Positions 32,178-39,100 of a stretch of 64,000 nucleotides of DNA are shown piece by piece. The stretch lies in the NCBI GenBank assembly GCA_049642465.1, contig JBAROV010000247.1, positions 1 through 64,000 on the forward strand, written 5' to 3'. The notes under the pieces were generated by a model. That model was not told the DNA's origin. It did not search any database and saw only the letters and a list, made by a program, of their open reading frames with translations. The stretch is from CAWDPQ01 sp049642465 (GTDB lineage Bacteria; Acidobacteriota; Vicinamibacteria; Vicinamibacterales; 2-12-FULL-66-21). The translations under genes and the position numbers were made by a program. Each line of letters begins with the position of its first letter. Within the stretch, counting starts at the first letter, position 1.

Positions 32178-32744
32178 CTACGTGCTCAATGCCTGAGCTT
32201 TGACCCCCTCGACAAAGACCTGCCCCTCACGCGTGGCGAGCGTCCGAACGGCCCGAAACCCGGCGGCCTCGAGAACGTGCACAGCACCACCGCTTCGCTC
32301 GTACTGTGGATCGGCGGGTGCGGTCCGAACGAGTCCGGCAAGTTTTCCCCGGTGCTGGTCCTCAATCACGATGGCACGCCCGCCCGGTCGAAGGACTCGG
32401 AAGATGTCCCCCGCCGAACGCAGTCGTGCGTCGGCCTCGATCGAATTGAGCACATTCCGGAGCACGACGACGTCGAACGTGTCGCGGTCGAACGGCAGCA
32501 TGGTCCATGGCGCGGTGTATGTCTCGACAAGGGCACCTTCACGTTCGACGATCCTCGCTGCGGACGCCGTGGCCGATTCCGACGCATCGAGCGCACAAGC
32601 GCGTCCAGTCAACCCCACCTTGCCCGCCAGGGCCGCGATGAGCGCCGTGTCGGCGGTACCCATGACGAGCAAGCGGTCGCCGAGTTTTACCCCCGCCATC
32701 GTGACGGCAAGAGGATCGAGGTGGGATTTTCGAAACCAAGGCAT
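32178..32744 (-). CDS. Class I SAM-dependent methyltransferase
   Basis: 188 residues, a short Methyltransf_11-type domain. SAM site motif I is LLVMGTADTALIAALAG (about 25-41), weaker than the usual GxGxG; motif II acid in CALDASES; FDVVVLRNVLNSI and RVLRPGGRAIVIEDQ are typical post-motif blocks, and a C-terminal FRAVRTLATREGQVFVEG follows. Substrate unknown. It starts 20 bases after the SDR stop, so the two are probably cotranscribed. Confidence 0.8.
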   Translation of the reverse strand: MPWFRKSHLDPLAVTMAGVKLGDRLLVMGTADTALIAALAGKVGLTGRACALDASESATASAARIVEREGALVETYTAPWTMLPFDRDTFDVVVLRNVLNSIEADARLRSAGDIFRVLRPGGRAIVIEDQHRGKLAGLVRTAPADPQYERSGGAVHVLEAAGFRAVRTLATREGQVFVEGVKAQALST

Positions 32745-32764
32745 ATTTCAAAGTGCCAGGCACC

Positions 32765-33538
32765 CTATCGAGCACACGTTAAATGGCGTCCGCCGTCGAT
32801 CGAAATCGTCTCACCGGTTATCCACGCGGCTCCGGGTGAGGTGAGGAAGAAGCACAGTTCAGCGATCTCGTCGGCCCGTCCGGGTCGCCCCAGCGGGTGC
32901 GTACCGCGCGATCGTTCGAGAAACACCGCATAGTTCTCCTCGTCCATCCCGCCACGTCGATGAAGGTTCGACACCACGACTCCAGGATTCACCGCATTCA
33001 CGCGGACGCCTTTGGGCGCGAGTTCGAGAGCGGCACATCGTGTCAACTGATCGACGGCTGCTTTGCTGACGCAGTATGCCAGCACACCAGGAAACGCGCG
33101 AAGACCCGTCACACTCGAGACGTTGACGACAGAACCCTTCGATGCGATGAGCGCCGGCGTAGCCGCGCGCATCAGCCGAAACGGCGCCCGGACGTTGATA
33201 TCCATCATCGAGTCCCATTGCTCATCGCTGGTGTTCTCAATCGTCCCCGAGCCGATGATGCCGGCAGCATTGACGAGCGCCGAGATTGCGCCATAGCGGG
33301 TCAGCGCCGTATCGACGATGAGCTCGGCGGCGCCCGATGCGGTGACGTCGGCGGCGAAGGCTGACGCGCGGCCGCCCGCGGCTTCGATCGTTCGGGCGAC
33401 CTCTGAGAGCGCCCCCTCGTCGCGGCCGACCGCGAGCACTGCGGCGCCGCTCCCACCAAACCGTTCGGCCGTGGCCCGTCCGATCCCGCTCGACGCGCCA
33501 GTCACAATCGCCACATCGCCGCCGGATTTCGTCGCCAC
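32765..33538 (-). CDS. Short-chain dehydrogenase/reductase (SDR)
   Basis: 257 residues, classical SDR. Cofactor motif TGASSGIGRA (about 14-23), NAAGI (89-93), catalytic Ser in NVSSVTGL and YCVSK (Tyr/Lys pair near 155-159), with the PG motif region NPGVVVSNLH and C-terminal GAAWITGETISIDGGRHL. The TGxxxGIG form with an Arg-Asp (GRDEG) after strand 2 suggests NADP(H). Substrate unknown; a 3-oxoacyl-type reduction or a sugar/steroid alcohol is possible. No pathway partner is evident besides the methyltransferase downstream. Confidence 0.9.
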   Translation of the reverse strand: MATKSGGDVAIVTGASSGIGRATAERFGGSGAAVLAVGRDEGALSEVARTIEAAGGRASAFAADVTASGAAELIVDTALTRYGAISALVNAAGIIGSGTIENTSDEQWDSMMDINVRAPFRLMRAATPALIASKGSVVNVSSVTGLRAFPGVLAYCVSKAAVDQLTRCAALELAPKGVRVNAVNPGVVVSNLHRRGGMDEENYAVFLERSRGTHPLGRPGRADEIAELCFFLTSPGAAWITGETISIDGGRHLTCAR

Positions 33539-33665
33539 TTTGTCCCTTTCCCGCCAGGCCGTGTCCCATTCAGAGCACAGCCGAAGTGCTGTTCCGCCAA
33601 CAGTTTGATCGAATACCGGCCGAAATCAGGAGGTAGACGTGAGTTAGCGTCGGCAAGTCTTTTGC

Positions 33666-33757
33666 CCCGCCTACGCCCATAGCCGTGGATGCCGGACGAC
33701 GGCGCGGCAGGCCCGCCTACGCCAATAGCCGTGGGTGTCGGGCTTCGGCGTGGCAGG
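33666..33757. repeat. Tandem repeat, two 46-bp units plus a partial third
   Basis: Units 33666-33711 and 33712-33757 share the same order (CCCGCCTACGCC, ATAGCCGTGG, then a variable CGGG...GGCG, ending TGGCAGG or CGGCAGG), with about nine differences; a decayed third copy starts at 33758. The array lies immediately upstream of the tonB-like gene and runs into its only plausible leader region. The unit is not a CRISPR repeat because there are no spacers. Confidence 0.75.
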
Positions 33758-33785
33758 CCCGCCTGCAGCTACGGCTCAATCACAG

Positions 33786-34868
33786 ATGGAAGTCCTATCA
33801 CCACCCCTACCGGACGTCTATAGTCTGCGCGAAATCGCGCGCGCGGCGGCGGTACCCGTCCGGGACGTGCAGGCGCTGGTGGCTGGGCGACAGGTCGCCG
33901 CTATAGCAAAGCGGTTTCTCGTTGAAGAAGAAGCGGTACGTGCCGTCCGGCTGCTGACAGGGAACCCAGGTGAAGCGCTGCGCGAGTCGCTGCTTTTTCA
34001 ACAGGCGGTCAAAACGCGAACGCCGACTCTGCCGTTTGCCGCCTCTTCCGCGCTTCACGTCGGAGTGGTGTTGACGATTCTTCTCCTCACCGCATTCGGT
34101 TTGAAGAACTCCGTGACCGAGGCAAAAGCTGCGCGAGAGCAAACGCGACTCGTCTTTCTGGCGCTCCCGGGACCGGGCGGTGGGGGCGGGGGCGGCGGAG
34201 TACGGCAACCAAAGCCTCCCGCGCGAGCACAGTTGAAAGGGCGGTCATCTCTTCGAAGTCCCGTGCGAACCGACCCACGGCCGAAAAAAGTCGAACCGAA
34301 ACCTGAACCGCCCAAGCCCATGAAGCCACGGCCCGTTGAAAAGCCGGCCGACACACCGGTCGTTCAGCCGGCGCCCCCGGTACCGCCCGTGTCGGCGCCG
34401 GTTGCCTCAGTAGCATCAGACCCCCGGGACCAGGCTGGCGTGGTTGAAGCGCCCCCGGCCGCGCCCGTGAGTCAAGGATCAGGGACGGGCGGTGGATCGG
34501 GCACCGGCCAAGGCACGGGGATGGGGGAGGGCAAAGGATCAGGTGTAGGCGAAGGTGAAGGAGGGGGAACCGGTGGCGGCCCATATCGGCCCGGCAGCGG
34601 CATCACGCCGCCGGGGCTCCTGCGCGAGGTCAAACCTCAATACACGGAAGAGGCCCGGCGCCTCGGCGTCGAAGGGGACGTCGTGCTGGAGATCGTCGTC
34701 CGCGCCGATGGTTCGGTAGGACCGATCACGCTGCTGCAGCGATTGGGGTCGGGGCTCGATCAGCGCGCGATTGAGGCGGTGCGCCAGTGGCGGTTTTCAC
34801 CGGCAAAACGGTTTGGCACACCAGTGGATGTGCTCGTGGAAGTCGCCGTCGAGTTCAAACTGCGATAA
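33786..34868 (+). CDS. TonB-family energy transducer with an N-terminal HTH-like domain
   Basis: 360 residues from ATG 33786 (upstream codons to 33735 belong to the repeat array). Residues about 8-55 (VYSLREIARAAAVPVRDVQALV, RQVAAIAKRFLVEEEAV) read like a helix-turn-helix of the MerR/excisionase type. One TM helix follows (about 90-107, FAASSALHVGVVLTILLLTAF), then a Gly run, a Pro/Lys-rich periplasmic spacer (EPKPEPPKPMKPRP), a Gly/Ser-rich stretch, and a TonB C-terminal domain (about 275-360; VEGDVVLEIVVRADGSVGPI, AIEAVRQWRFSPAK). Couples ExbBD proton force to outer-membrane receptors. The cytoplasmic HTH is unusual for TonB. ExbB/D are not in the window. Confidence 0.85.
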   Translation: MEVLSPPLPDVYSLREIARAAAVPVRDVQALVAGRQVAAIAKRFLVEEEAVRAVRLLTGNPGEALRESLLFQQAVKTRTPTLPFAASSALHVGVVLTILLLTAFGLKNSVTEAKAAREQTRLVFLALPGPGGGGGGGGVRQPKPPARAQLKGRSSLRSPVRTDPRPKKVEPKPEPPKPMKPRPVEKPADTPVVQPAPPVPPVSAPVASVASDPRDQAGVVEAPPAAPVSQGSGTGGGSGTGQGTGMGEGKGSGVGEGEGGGTGGGPYRPGSGITPPGLLREVKPQYTEEARRLGVEGDVVLEIVVRADGSVGPITLLQRLGSGLDQRAIEAVRQWRFSPAKRFGTPVDVLVEVAVEFKLR

Positions 34869-34879
34869 GGGCGGACATC

Positions 34880-35626
34880 ATGAACACTGTTCTTCTTGTT
34901 ACGACGATTTTTGCCAGCGCTATCGCGGTCGCCGCGTCGATCGCGCTCTTCGTGGCATTTCGTGACGAGCGCCGTCGATCGCAGGCGCGAGTGGCCGCGC
35001 TCCAGCAAATGGCCGGCAGCGTCGAACCCTTCGCGCGAATTGACGTGCCGCCCATCGACTTCGACGACCTGATCCCGCCTGACGAGCGTCCTGCAACCCG
35101 TCCGATGTTTGCCGAAGGGACGGCGGCGTCGCCATGGGGTCGACGATTGGCGGCTGCCGCCGCTGTTGCCGTGGTAGTCGCGATTGGAGGGTACGTCCTG
35201 GTGCCTCGGCACTCGCCAGCTTCCAGTCGTTCTGCGGCCAAGGCTGGTTCAACGCCAACGGCGCCGCTCGAATTGCTGTCCCTGCGCGATGCCCAAGGCG
35301 AGGGACGCTTGACCATCACCGGCCTGGTCCAGAACCCGCGCGCCGGCGCGCCTCTCAACCGCATCGTCGCGACGGCATTCCTGTTTGGCGCTGACGGGGC
35401 GTTTCTGGCAAGCGGACGCGCACCACTTGATTTCTCCACGTTAGCGCCCGGCGACGAATCGCCGTTCGTGATCACCATCCCGGTTACAGGGGCGGTAGCG
35501 AGATATCGCGTCGGATTCCGAAGCGAAGACGGCCAGGTCATCGGTCATGTGGATCGGCGCGCCGCAGGAACCCTCGCACAGTCGGAGGATGAGCGGTCGA
35601 CCGCCTCCGCCCGGGGGCCAAACTGA
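34880..35626 (+). CDS. Membrane protein with FxLYD-like extracytoplasmic domain
   Basis: 248 residues from ATG 34880, 11 bases after tonB. N-terminal TM (about 2-24, TVLLVTTIFASAIAVAASIA), a short cytoplasmic or linker part with the acidic IDVPPIDFDDLIPPDE, a second TM (about 88-106, AAAAAVAVVVAIGGYVL), then a beta-sandwich at about 130-235 with LTITGLVQNPRAGAPLNRIV, AFLFGADGAFLASGR and LAPGDESPFVITIPV, the FxLYD/DUF3426 pattern of conserved exported domains. Function unknown. Its place between tonB and the VWFA-related gene, with short gaps, suggests an envelope operon. Confidence 0.75.
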   Translation: MNTVLLVTTIFASAIAVAASIALFVAFRDERRRSQARVAALQQMAGSVEPFARIDVPPIDFDDLIPPDERPATRPMFAEGTAASPWGRRLAAAAAVAVVVAIGGYVLVPRHSPASSRSAAKAGSTPTAPLELLSLRDAQGEGRLTITGLVQNPRAGAPLNRIVATAFLFGADGAFLASGRAPLDFSTLAPGDESPFVITIPVTGAVARYRVGFRSEDGQVIGHVDRRAAGTLAQSEDERSTASARGPN

Positions 35627-35639
35627 AGTGGGGACCATC

Positions 35640-36713
35640 ATGAAATACCGGCATATCGTCGCGTCGTCCGCACTGGGGCTCGTCGCGATTGCGTCGCTCG
35701 GCGCCCAGCAGGCGGAGCCTCGTCAGGAGTCGTTCCGCTTCCGTACGGGTGTCGAACTCATCAACGTGAACGCGACGGTCACGGATCCAAGCGGCCGGTT
35801 TGTCTCGGGTCTGCGGAAAGAAGATTTTCAGCTGTTCGAGGATGGCGTGCACCAGGACATTACGCATTTCAACAGCGATCGCGTCCCCGTCAGTCTCGGC
35901 ATCGCGCTCGATACCAGCGGCAGCATGGATGGCGAAAAGATGCTCGCGGCCCGGGAGGCGCTGGAGCGCTTTCTCTTCGATCTGCTCGGTCCGGACGATG
36001 AAGTGTTCTTGTATCGATTTGATTCAAATGTCGAGTTGGTCAACGGCTGGACGAAGGACCGCGCCCGCCTGCGTTCGGCACTCGGACGGCTGTCGCCTCG
36101 CGGCGGGACGGCCATGTACGACGCGATTGCCGAAGCCATCCCGCTCGCGCAAACGGGTCGGCACAAGAAGAAGGCGCTCGTCGTCATCTCCGATGGCAAT
36201 GACACCAGCAGCCAGACCGACGTCGGATCGCTCAAGCGCATGATCCGGGAAAGCGAAATACTGGTTTATGCGGTAGGGATCGATAGCGACGCGCCGACCA
36301 ACTACACGGGCTCACCGGGTGGCATTACCCTGCCGCCGCGTCAGCCGCCACGATTGCCGATCCCGTTGCCGTTTCCAATCCCCGGCCGGAGGAGACCACC
36401 CGCCTCGCCGTACCCGACTCCCCCGCAACAGCCAAGGAGCGGGGGCGTCTATTCGCGGGGTGGGGACGAGCGTGTCAATGTCGCAGCGCTCAGAGACATC
36501 ACCGACGATAGCGGTGGGCGAACCGAGATCATCCGGTACGCAAGGGATCTCGATCCGGCAACGAGCGGGATCGCCGACGAACTGAGCAAGCAGTACTACA
36601 TTGGCTATCCTGCGACTGCGGCCAAAGACGGGAAGTGGCACACGATCCGCGTCGAGGTCAGGAACGGGAATTACCGTGTGCGCGCGCGGCGTGGATACGT
36701 GGCGACCTCATAG
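35640..36713 (+). CDS. Exported VWFA-related domain protein (Acidobacteriota type)
   Basis: 357 residues from ATG 35640, with a weak GGGG ribosome-binding site; signal peptide about 1-25 (VASSALGLVAIASLGAQQ). Residues 30-85 hold the conserved lead-in (FRTGVELINVNATVTDPSGR, LRKEDFQLFEDGV), followed by a VWA domain whose MIDAS motif DTSGSMDGEK (about 99-108) is intact, with TAMYDAI and VVISDGNDT. A Pro/Arg-rich insertion (about 225-275) interrupts the late VWA region. Typical of the family that is highly expanded in Acidobacteriota; probably metal-dependent protein binding in the periplasm. Partner unknown. Confidence 0.9.
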   Translation: MKYRHIVASSALGLVAIASLGAQQAEPRQESFRFRTGVELINVNATVTDPSGRFVSGLRKEDFQLFEDGVHQDITHFNSDRVPVSLGIALDTSGSMDGEKMLAAREALERFLFDLLGPDDEVFLYRFDSNVELVNGWTKDRARLRSALGRLSPRGGTAMYDAIAEAIPLAQTGRHKKKALVVISDGNDTSSQTDVGSLKRMIRESEILVYAVGIDSDAPTNYTGSPGGITLPPRQPPRLPIPLPFPIPGRRRPPASPYPTPPQQPRSGGVYSRGGDERVNVAALRDITDDSGGRTEIIRYARDLDPATSGIADELSKQYYIGYPATAAKDGKWHTIRVEVRNGNYRVRARRGYVATS

Positions 36714-36737
36714 GCCGCTTGAAAGAGTGGCGCCGGG

Positions 36738-37475
36738 CTAGAGCAGGGTGATCGTCAGGATTCCCGCGCCAATCAGTACGAGCTGCCGGAAGGGTCCTCC
36801 CTCGAGTCCGCCTCGATGCAGATCGGGAATCAGATCTGACATCGCGATGTAGAGAAAGCTGCCCGCGGCAAACGACAGCACGTACGGCAGCGTCGCGGGA
36901 AGCCACTGAGATGTGGCCAACATCGCGATTGCGCCGAGTACTCCGCCGACCGCGGAAAGGACATTCAGCGTAAATGCTCTGGCGCGGGAATAGCCCGCTC
37001 GAAGCAGGATCGCGACGTCGCCCACTTCCTGTGGAATCTCATGCGCCGCGACGGCGAGCGCGGTCGTTATCCCGAGGGGAATCGAGGTCAGGACTGCCGC
37101 GGCAATGAGGGCACCGTCCACGAACGTATGAAACGCATCGCCGACGATCACGAGTGACGCGGCGCTGCTCGTGTGGACCTCGCATTCCTGGGAATCGTGA
37201 CAGTGCCGCCACAGTACCAGTTTCTCCAACAGGAAAAACGCCAGGACACCAGTCAGCAGCGCGCCGAGCGCGTTGGTTGGCGGAAGGGCAATCAACGCCT
37301 CGGGTAGCAGTGCAAGGAGCGCGACCCCCAGCAGTGTCCCGACCGCATAGCTGATTAGCCAGGGGACAAGCCGGATGCGGATCGCGTCGCCGAGGAGCAA
37401 GAAGGTGGAGGCCGTCAGCAGCCCCCCGAGACTGCCGAGCACGCTCAGAGCAACTGCGGCCGCATACGTATGCAC
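36738..37475 (-). CDS. ZIP-family divalent metal transporter
   Basis: 245 residues with eight predicted TM segments. The metal-transport motifs of TM4 and TM5 are intact: GDAFHTFVDGALIAAAV (His/Asp) and AHEIPQEVGDVAILLRAG (His-Glu-Glu pair). A His/Cys-rich cytoplasmic loop (WRHCHDSQECEVH, about 89-101) precedes TM4 and may bind zinc. Likely imports Zn or related metals into the cytoplasm (or acts as a GufA-like member). It faces away from the BON gene, with a heptamer repeat at 37491-37560 just upstream of its start. Confidence 0.92.
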   Translation of the reverse strand: MHTYAAAVALSVLGSLGGLLTASTFLLLGDAIRIRLVPWLISYAVGTLLGVALLALLPEALIALPPTNALGALLTGVLAFFLLEKLVLWRHCHDSQECEVHTSSAASLVIVGDAFHTFVDGALIAAAVLTSIPLGITTALAVAAHEIPQEVGDVAILLRAGYSRARAFTLNVLSAVGGVLGAIAMLATSQWLPATLPYVLSFAAGSFLYIAMSDLIPDLHRGGLEGGPFRQLVLIGAGILTITLL

Positions 37476-37490
37476 CGTCGAAATATAACC

Positions 37491-37560
37491 GACTAGCGAC
37501 TTGCGACTAGCGACTGACTAGCGACTAGCGACCAGCGACTAGCGACCAGCGACTGACGAG
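37491..37560. repeat. Heptamer tandem repeat AGCGACT/AGCGACC
   Basis: About eight copies of the 7-mer AGCGAC(T/C), some interrupted (GACT inserts), across 70 bases directly upstream of the ZIP gene. Seven-base units change spacing by non-helical amounts, so slippage could alter promoter geometry (inference). Confidence 0.8.
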
Positions 37561-37661
37561 CGAAGCCGCGACTTGTCCTCTCTAGTGCACGATAAAGCCG
37601 CTTCAAACGGACAAACGAGCCGCAGAGGCCAGGAAATTCTGGCGGAAACGCGCGACATCGC

Positions 37662-37676
37662 TGGCACCCTCTTTGC
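37662..37676 (+). promoter_or_regulatory. Sigma-54 promoter (-24/-12) of the BON-domain gene
   Basis: TGGCACCCTCTTTGC matches the sigma-54 consensus TGGCAC-N5-TTGC perfectly, with GG and GC ten bases apart. Transcription should start near 37688; the leader then holds GGAGG at 37704-37708 and ATG at 37716. An enhancer-binding regulator would be needed; one is encoded at 5213-6706, but no specific link is shown. Confidence 0.75.
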
Positions 37677-37715
37677 CCCCGGTATGGATGATGTCGGCCG
37701 GCCGGAGGTTGGTCC

Positions 37716-38258
37716 ATGGCAGCCCTGAACACACACATCATCCGCATGACTTTGGCATTGGCAGTCGCGTGTGCCACCGCCACTGTCGCAGTCGCGCAGG
37801 ACCGTCGAGATACTCGCCTCGCAGACGAAGTGGGTCGTGCGGTTCGTCAGTATCCGCAGTTCACGATTTTCGATGACGTCACCGGACGGGTTGACGCCGG
37901 CGTCGTGACGCTCGATGGAAGAGTCACGATGCCGTACAAGAAGAATGAGATCGAGCGAATCGTCTCGCAGATTGACGGCGTCCGCGAACTGAAGAGCACG
38001 ATCCAGACGCTCCCCGTTTCTCCGTACGACGATCAACTGCGATCGCGGATCGCACGGGCCGTTTACGGCAACCCGTCGTTCTGGAATTACGCGGCAATGG
38101 CGAGTCCTCCGATTCACATCATCGTCGACCGCGGTCACGTCACGCTGACCGGCGTGGTCAACACCGAAGTGGATCGCATGCTCGCCCGTTCACTGGCTAC
38201 GGGCCAGGGGGAGCTGTCGGTAAAGAACGAGCTGCGGACGGACGCGGAAACGCGGTAA
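37716..38258 (+). CDS. Exported protein with two BON domains
   Basis: 180 residues; ATG 37716 follows GGAGG by seven bases. Signal peptide about 1-27 (MTLALAVACATATVAVAQ). Two BON repeats: about 34-95 (LADEVGRAVRQYPQFTIFDD, VDAGVVTLDGRV, IERIVSQIDGVRELKSTI) and about 105-170 (LRSRIARAVYGNPSFWNYA, IIVDRGHVTLTGVVNTEVDR). BON proteins (OsmY type) bind phospholipid or assist envelope protein folding in the periplasm during stress. A perfect sigma-54 promoter precedes the gene, which fits stress-induced expression. Confidence 0.92.
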   Translation: MAALNTHIIRMTLALAVACATATVAVAQDRRDTRLADEVGRAVRQYPQFTIFDDVTGRVDAGVVTLDGRVTMPYKKNEIERIVSQIDGVRELKSTIQTLPVSPYDDQLRSRIARAVYGNPSFWNYAAMASPPIHIIVDRGHVTLTGVVNTEVDRMLARSLATGQGELSVKNELRTDAETR

Positions 38259-38275
38259 AAAGCCTTTTCCCTTTT

Positions 38276-39046
38276 TCATCCCCGTCGCATCGCCCACCAG
38301 ATAAGTGCCACGAGGACGAGGACGGCCGCCGCGAACGCCCCTCCGAAAAGCCAGAGCGTGCGGTGCAGGATCGACTGGCTGCTCATGCGCACGGCGATGG
38401 AAACGGGTTTGCCGTCGAGGCGATCGCTCAAATGCTGTTCCCACGCGATGATGTTGCCGCGTTGGACGGACGTCGGCTGATCGATTTCGAGGTCGCGCGA
38501 GTTGTGCTCCAGGATGCGGCTGGGCAGGTGCAGTCGGAAAGCGACGATCTCCGAGCCGGTCCAGCCGACATTCTTGAGCGTCCCGGGCTTGAACGCCGAT
38601 GGGCCAACGGTCTGCCGGTACAGGGTCTCATCTGCCTTCTGCGTCAGCTCGTAGCGTGACCAGCTGAACGGAGCGGCCTCGCTCAGGCGGCGAATGTCGG
38701 GCGTCTGGACTCTGACTTGGACGTAGGTTCGTCCGCTGCGTCGCCACGGCCGGCTGACGCGCCTGACATCGGCAACGGGAGATGCATACAGGGCGCGAAT
38801 CCTGTCTCGGTCCACACGGCTGCCCGACAGATCGAGATCCAGCCCGCGAAGCGCGACGAGCGCCGGAATGGAGGCGTTGATCGTCAGCGTGGCAGAGCCA
38901 TCGAGGGCGAGGGTCACGTCCTCTTCGTATTCGTAGCGTTTTCCAAGGAGACCGCCGGGTGCACAGGACGCACTGGCGACGAGAGCGAGCAGGAGAACCA
39001 CCCGGAGAGCTGCGTGGCCGCAGCGCGCCCGCGCGCATCGCGACAT
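38276..39046 (-). CDS. Membrane-tethered lipoprotein of unknown function
   Basis: 256 residues from ATG 39046. Signal with lipobox LVASASC (lipidated Cys near 28), a large extracytoplasmic region (YEYEEDVTLALDGSATLTIN, then basic loops, SWSRYELTQKADETLY, GWTGSEIVAFRLHLPS) and a C-terminal TM (about 233-253, LFGGAFAAAVLVLVALIWW) followed by MRRG. An LppM/DUF3153-like layout, double-anchored. No catalytic motif. The start is divergent from polA with a 54-base gap; the stop is 17 bases from the convergent BON gene. Confidence 0.75.
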   Translation of the reverse strand: MSRCARARCGHAALRVVLLLALVASASCAPGGLLGKRYEYEEDVTLALDGSATLTINASIPALVALRGLDLDLSGSRVDRDRIRALYASPVADVRRVSRPWRRSGRTYVQVRVQTPDIRRLSEAAPFSWSRYELTQKADETLYRQTVGPSAFKPGTLKNVGWTGSEIVAFRLHLPSRILEHNSRDLEIDQPTSVQRGNIIAWEQHLSDRLDGKPVSIAVRMSSQSILHRTLWLFGGAFAAAVLVLVALIWWAMRRG

Positions 39047-39100
39047 TCTGCGGATGATATACTGAATTTTCTCGCGCGTTTCGACTCCCCTCGTTGTTTC

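Noticed and set aside
32753..32763. Palindrome GTGCCAGGCAC near the SDR stop as a REP element
   Set aside because: Only five-base arms and no second copy in the window; too little to call a repeat family.
33666..33757. Possible CRISPR array
   Set aside because: The 46-bp units are directly adjacent with no unique spacers and differ from each other; a simple tandem duplication.
37716..38258. Assigning the NtrC-type regulator at 5213-6706 as the activator of the BON gene
   Set aside because: The sigma-54 promoter is clear, but genomes of this kind usually encode many such activators and no shared binding site was found between the two loci.
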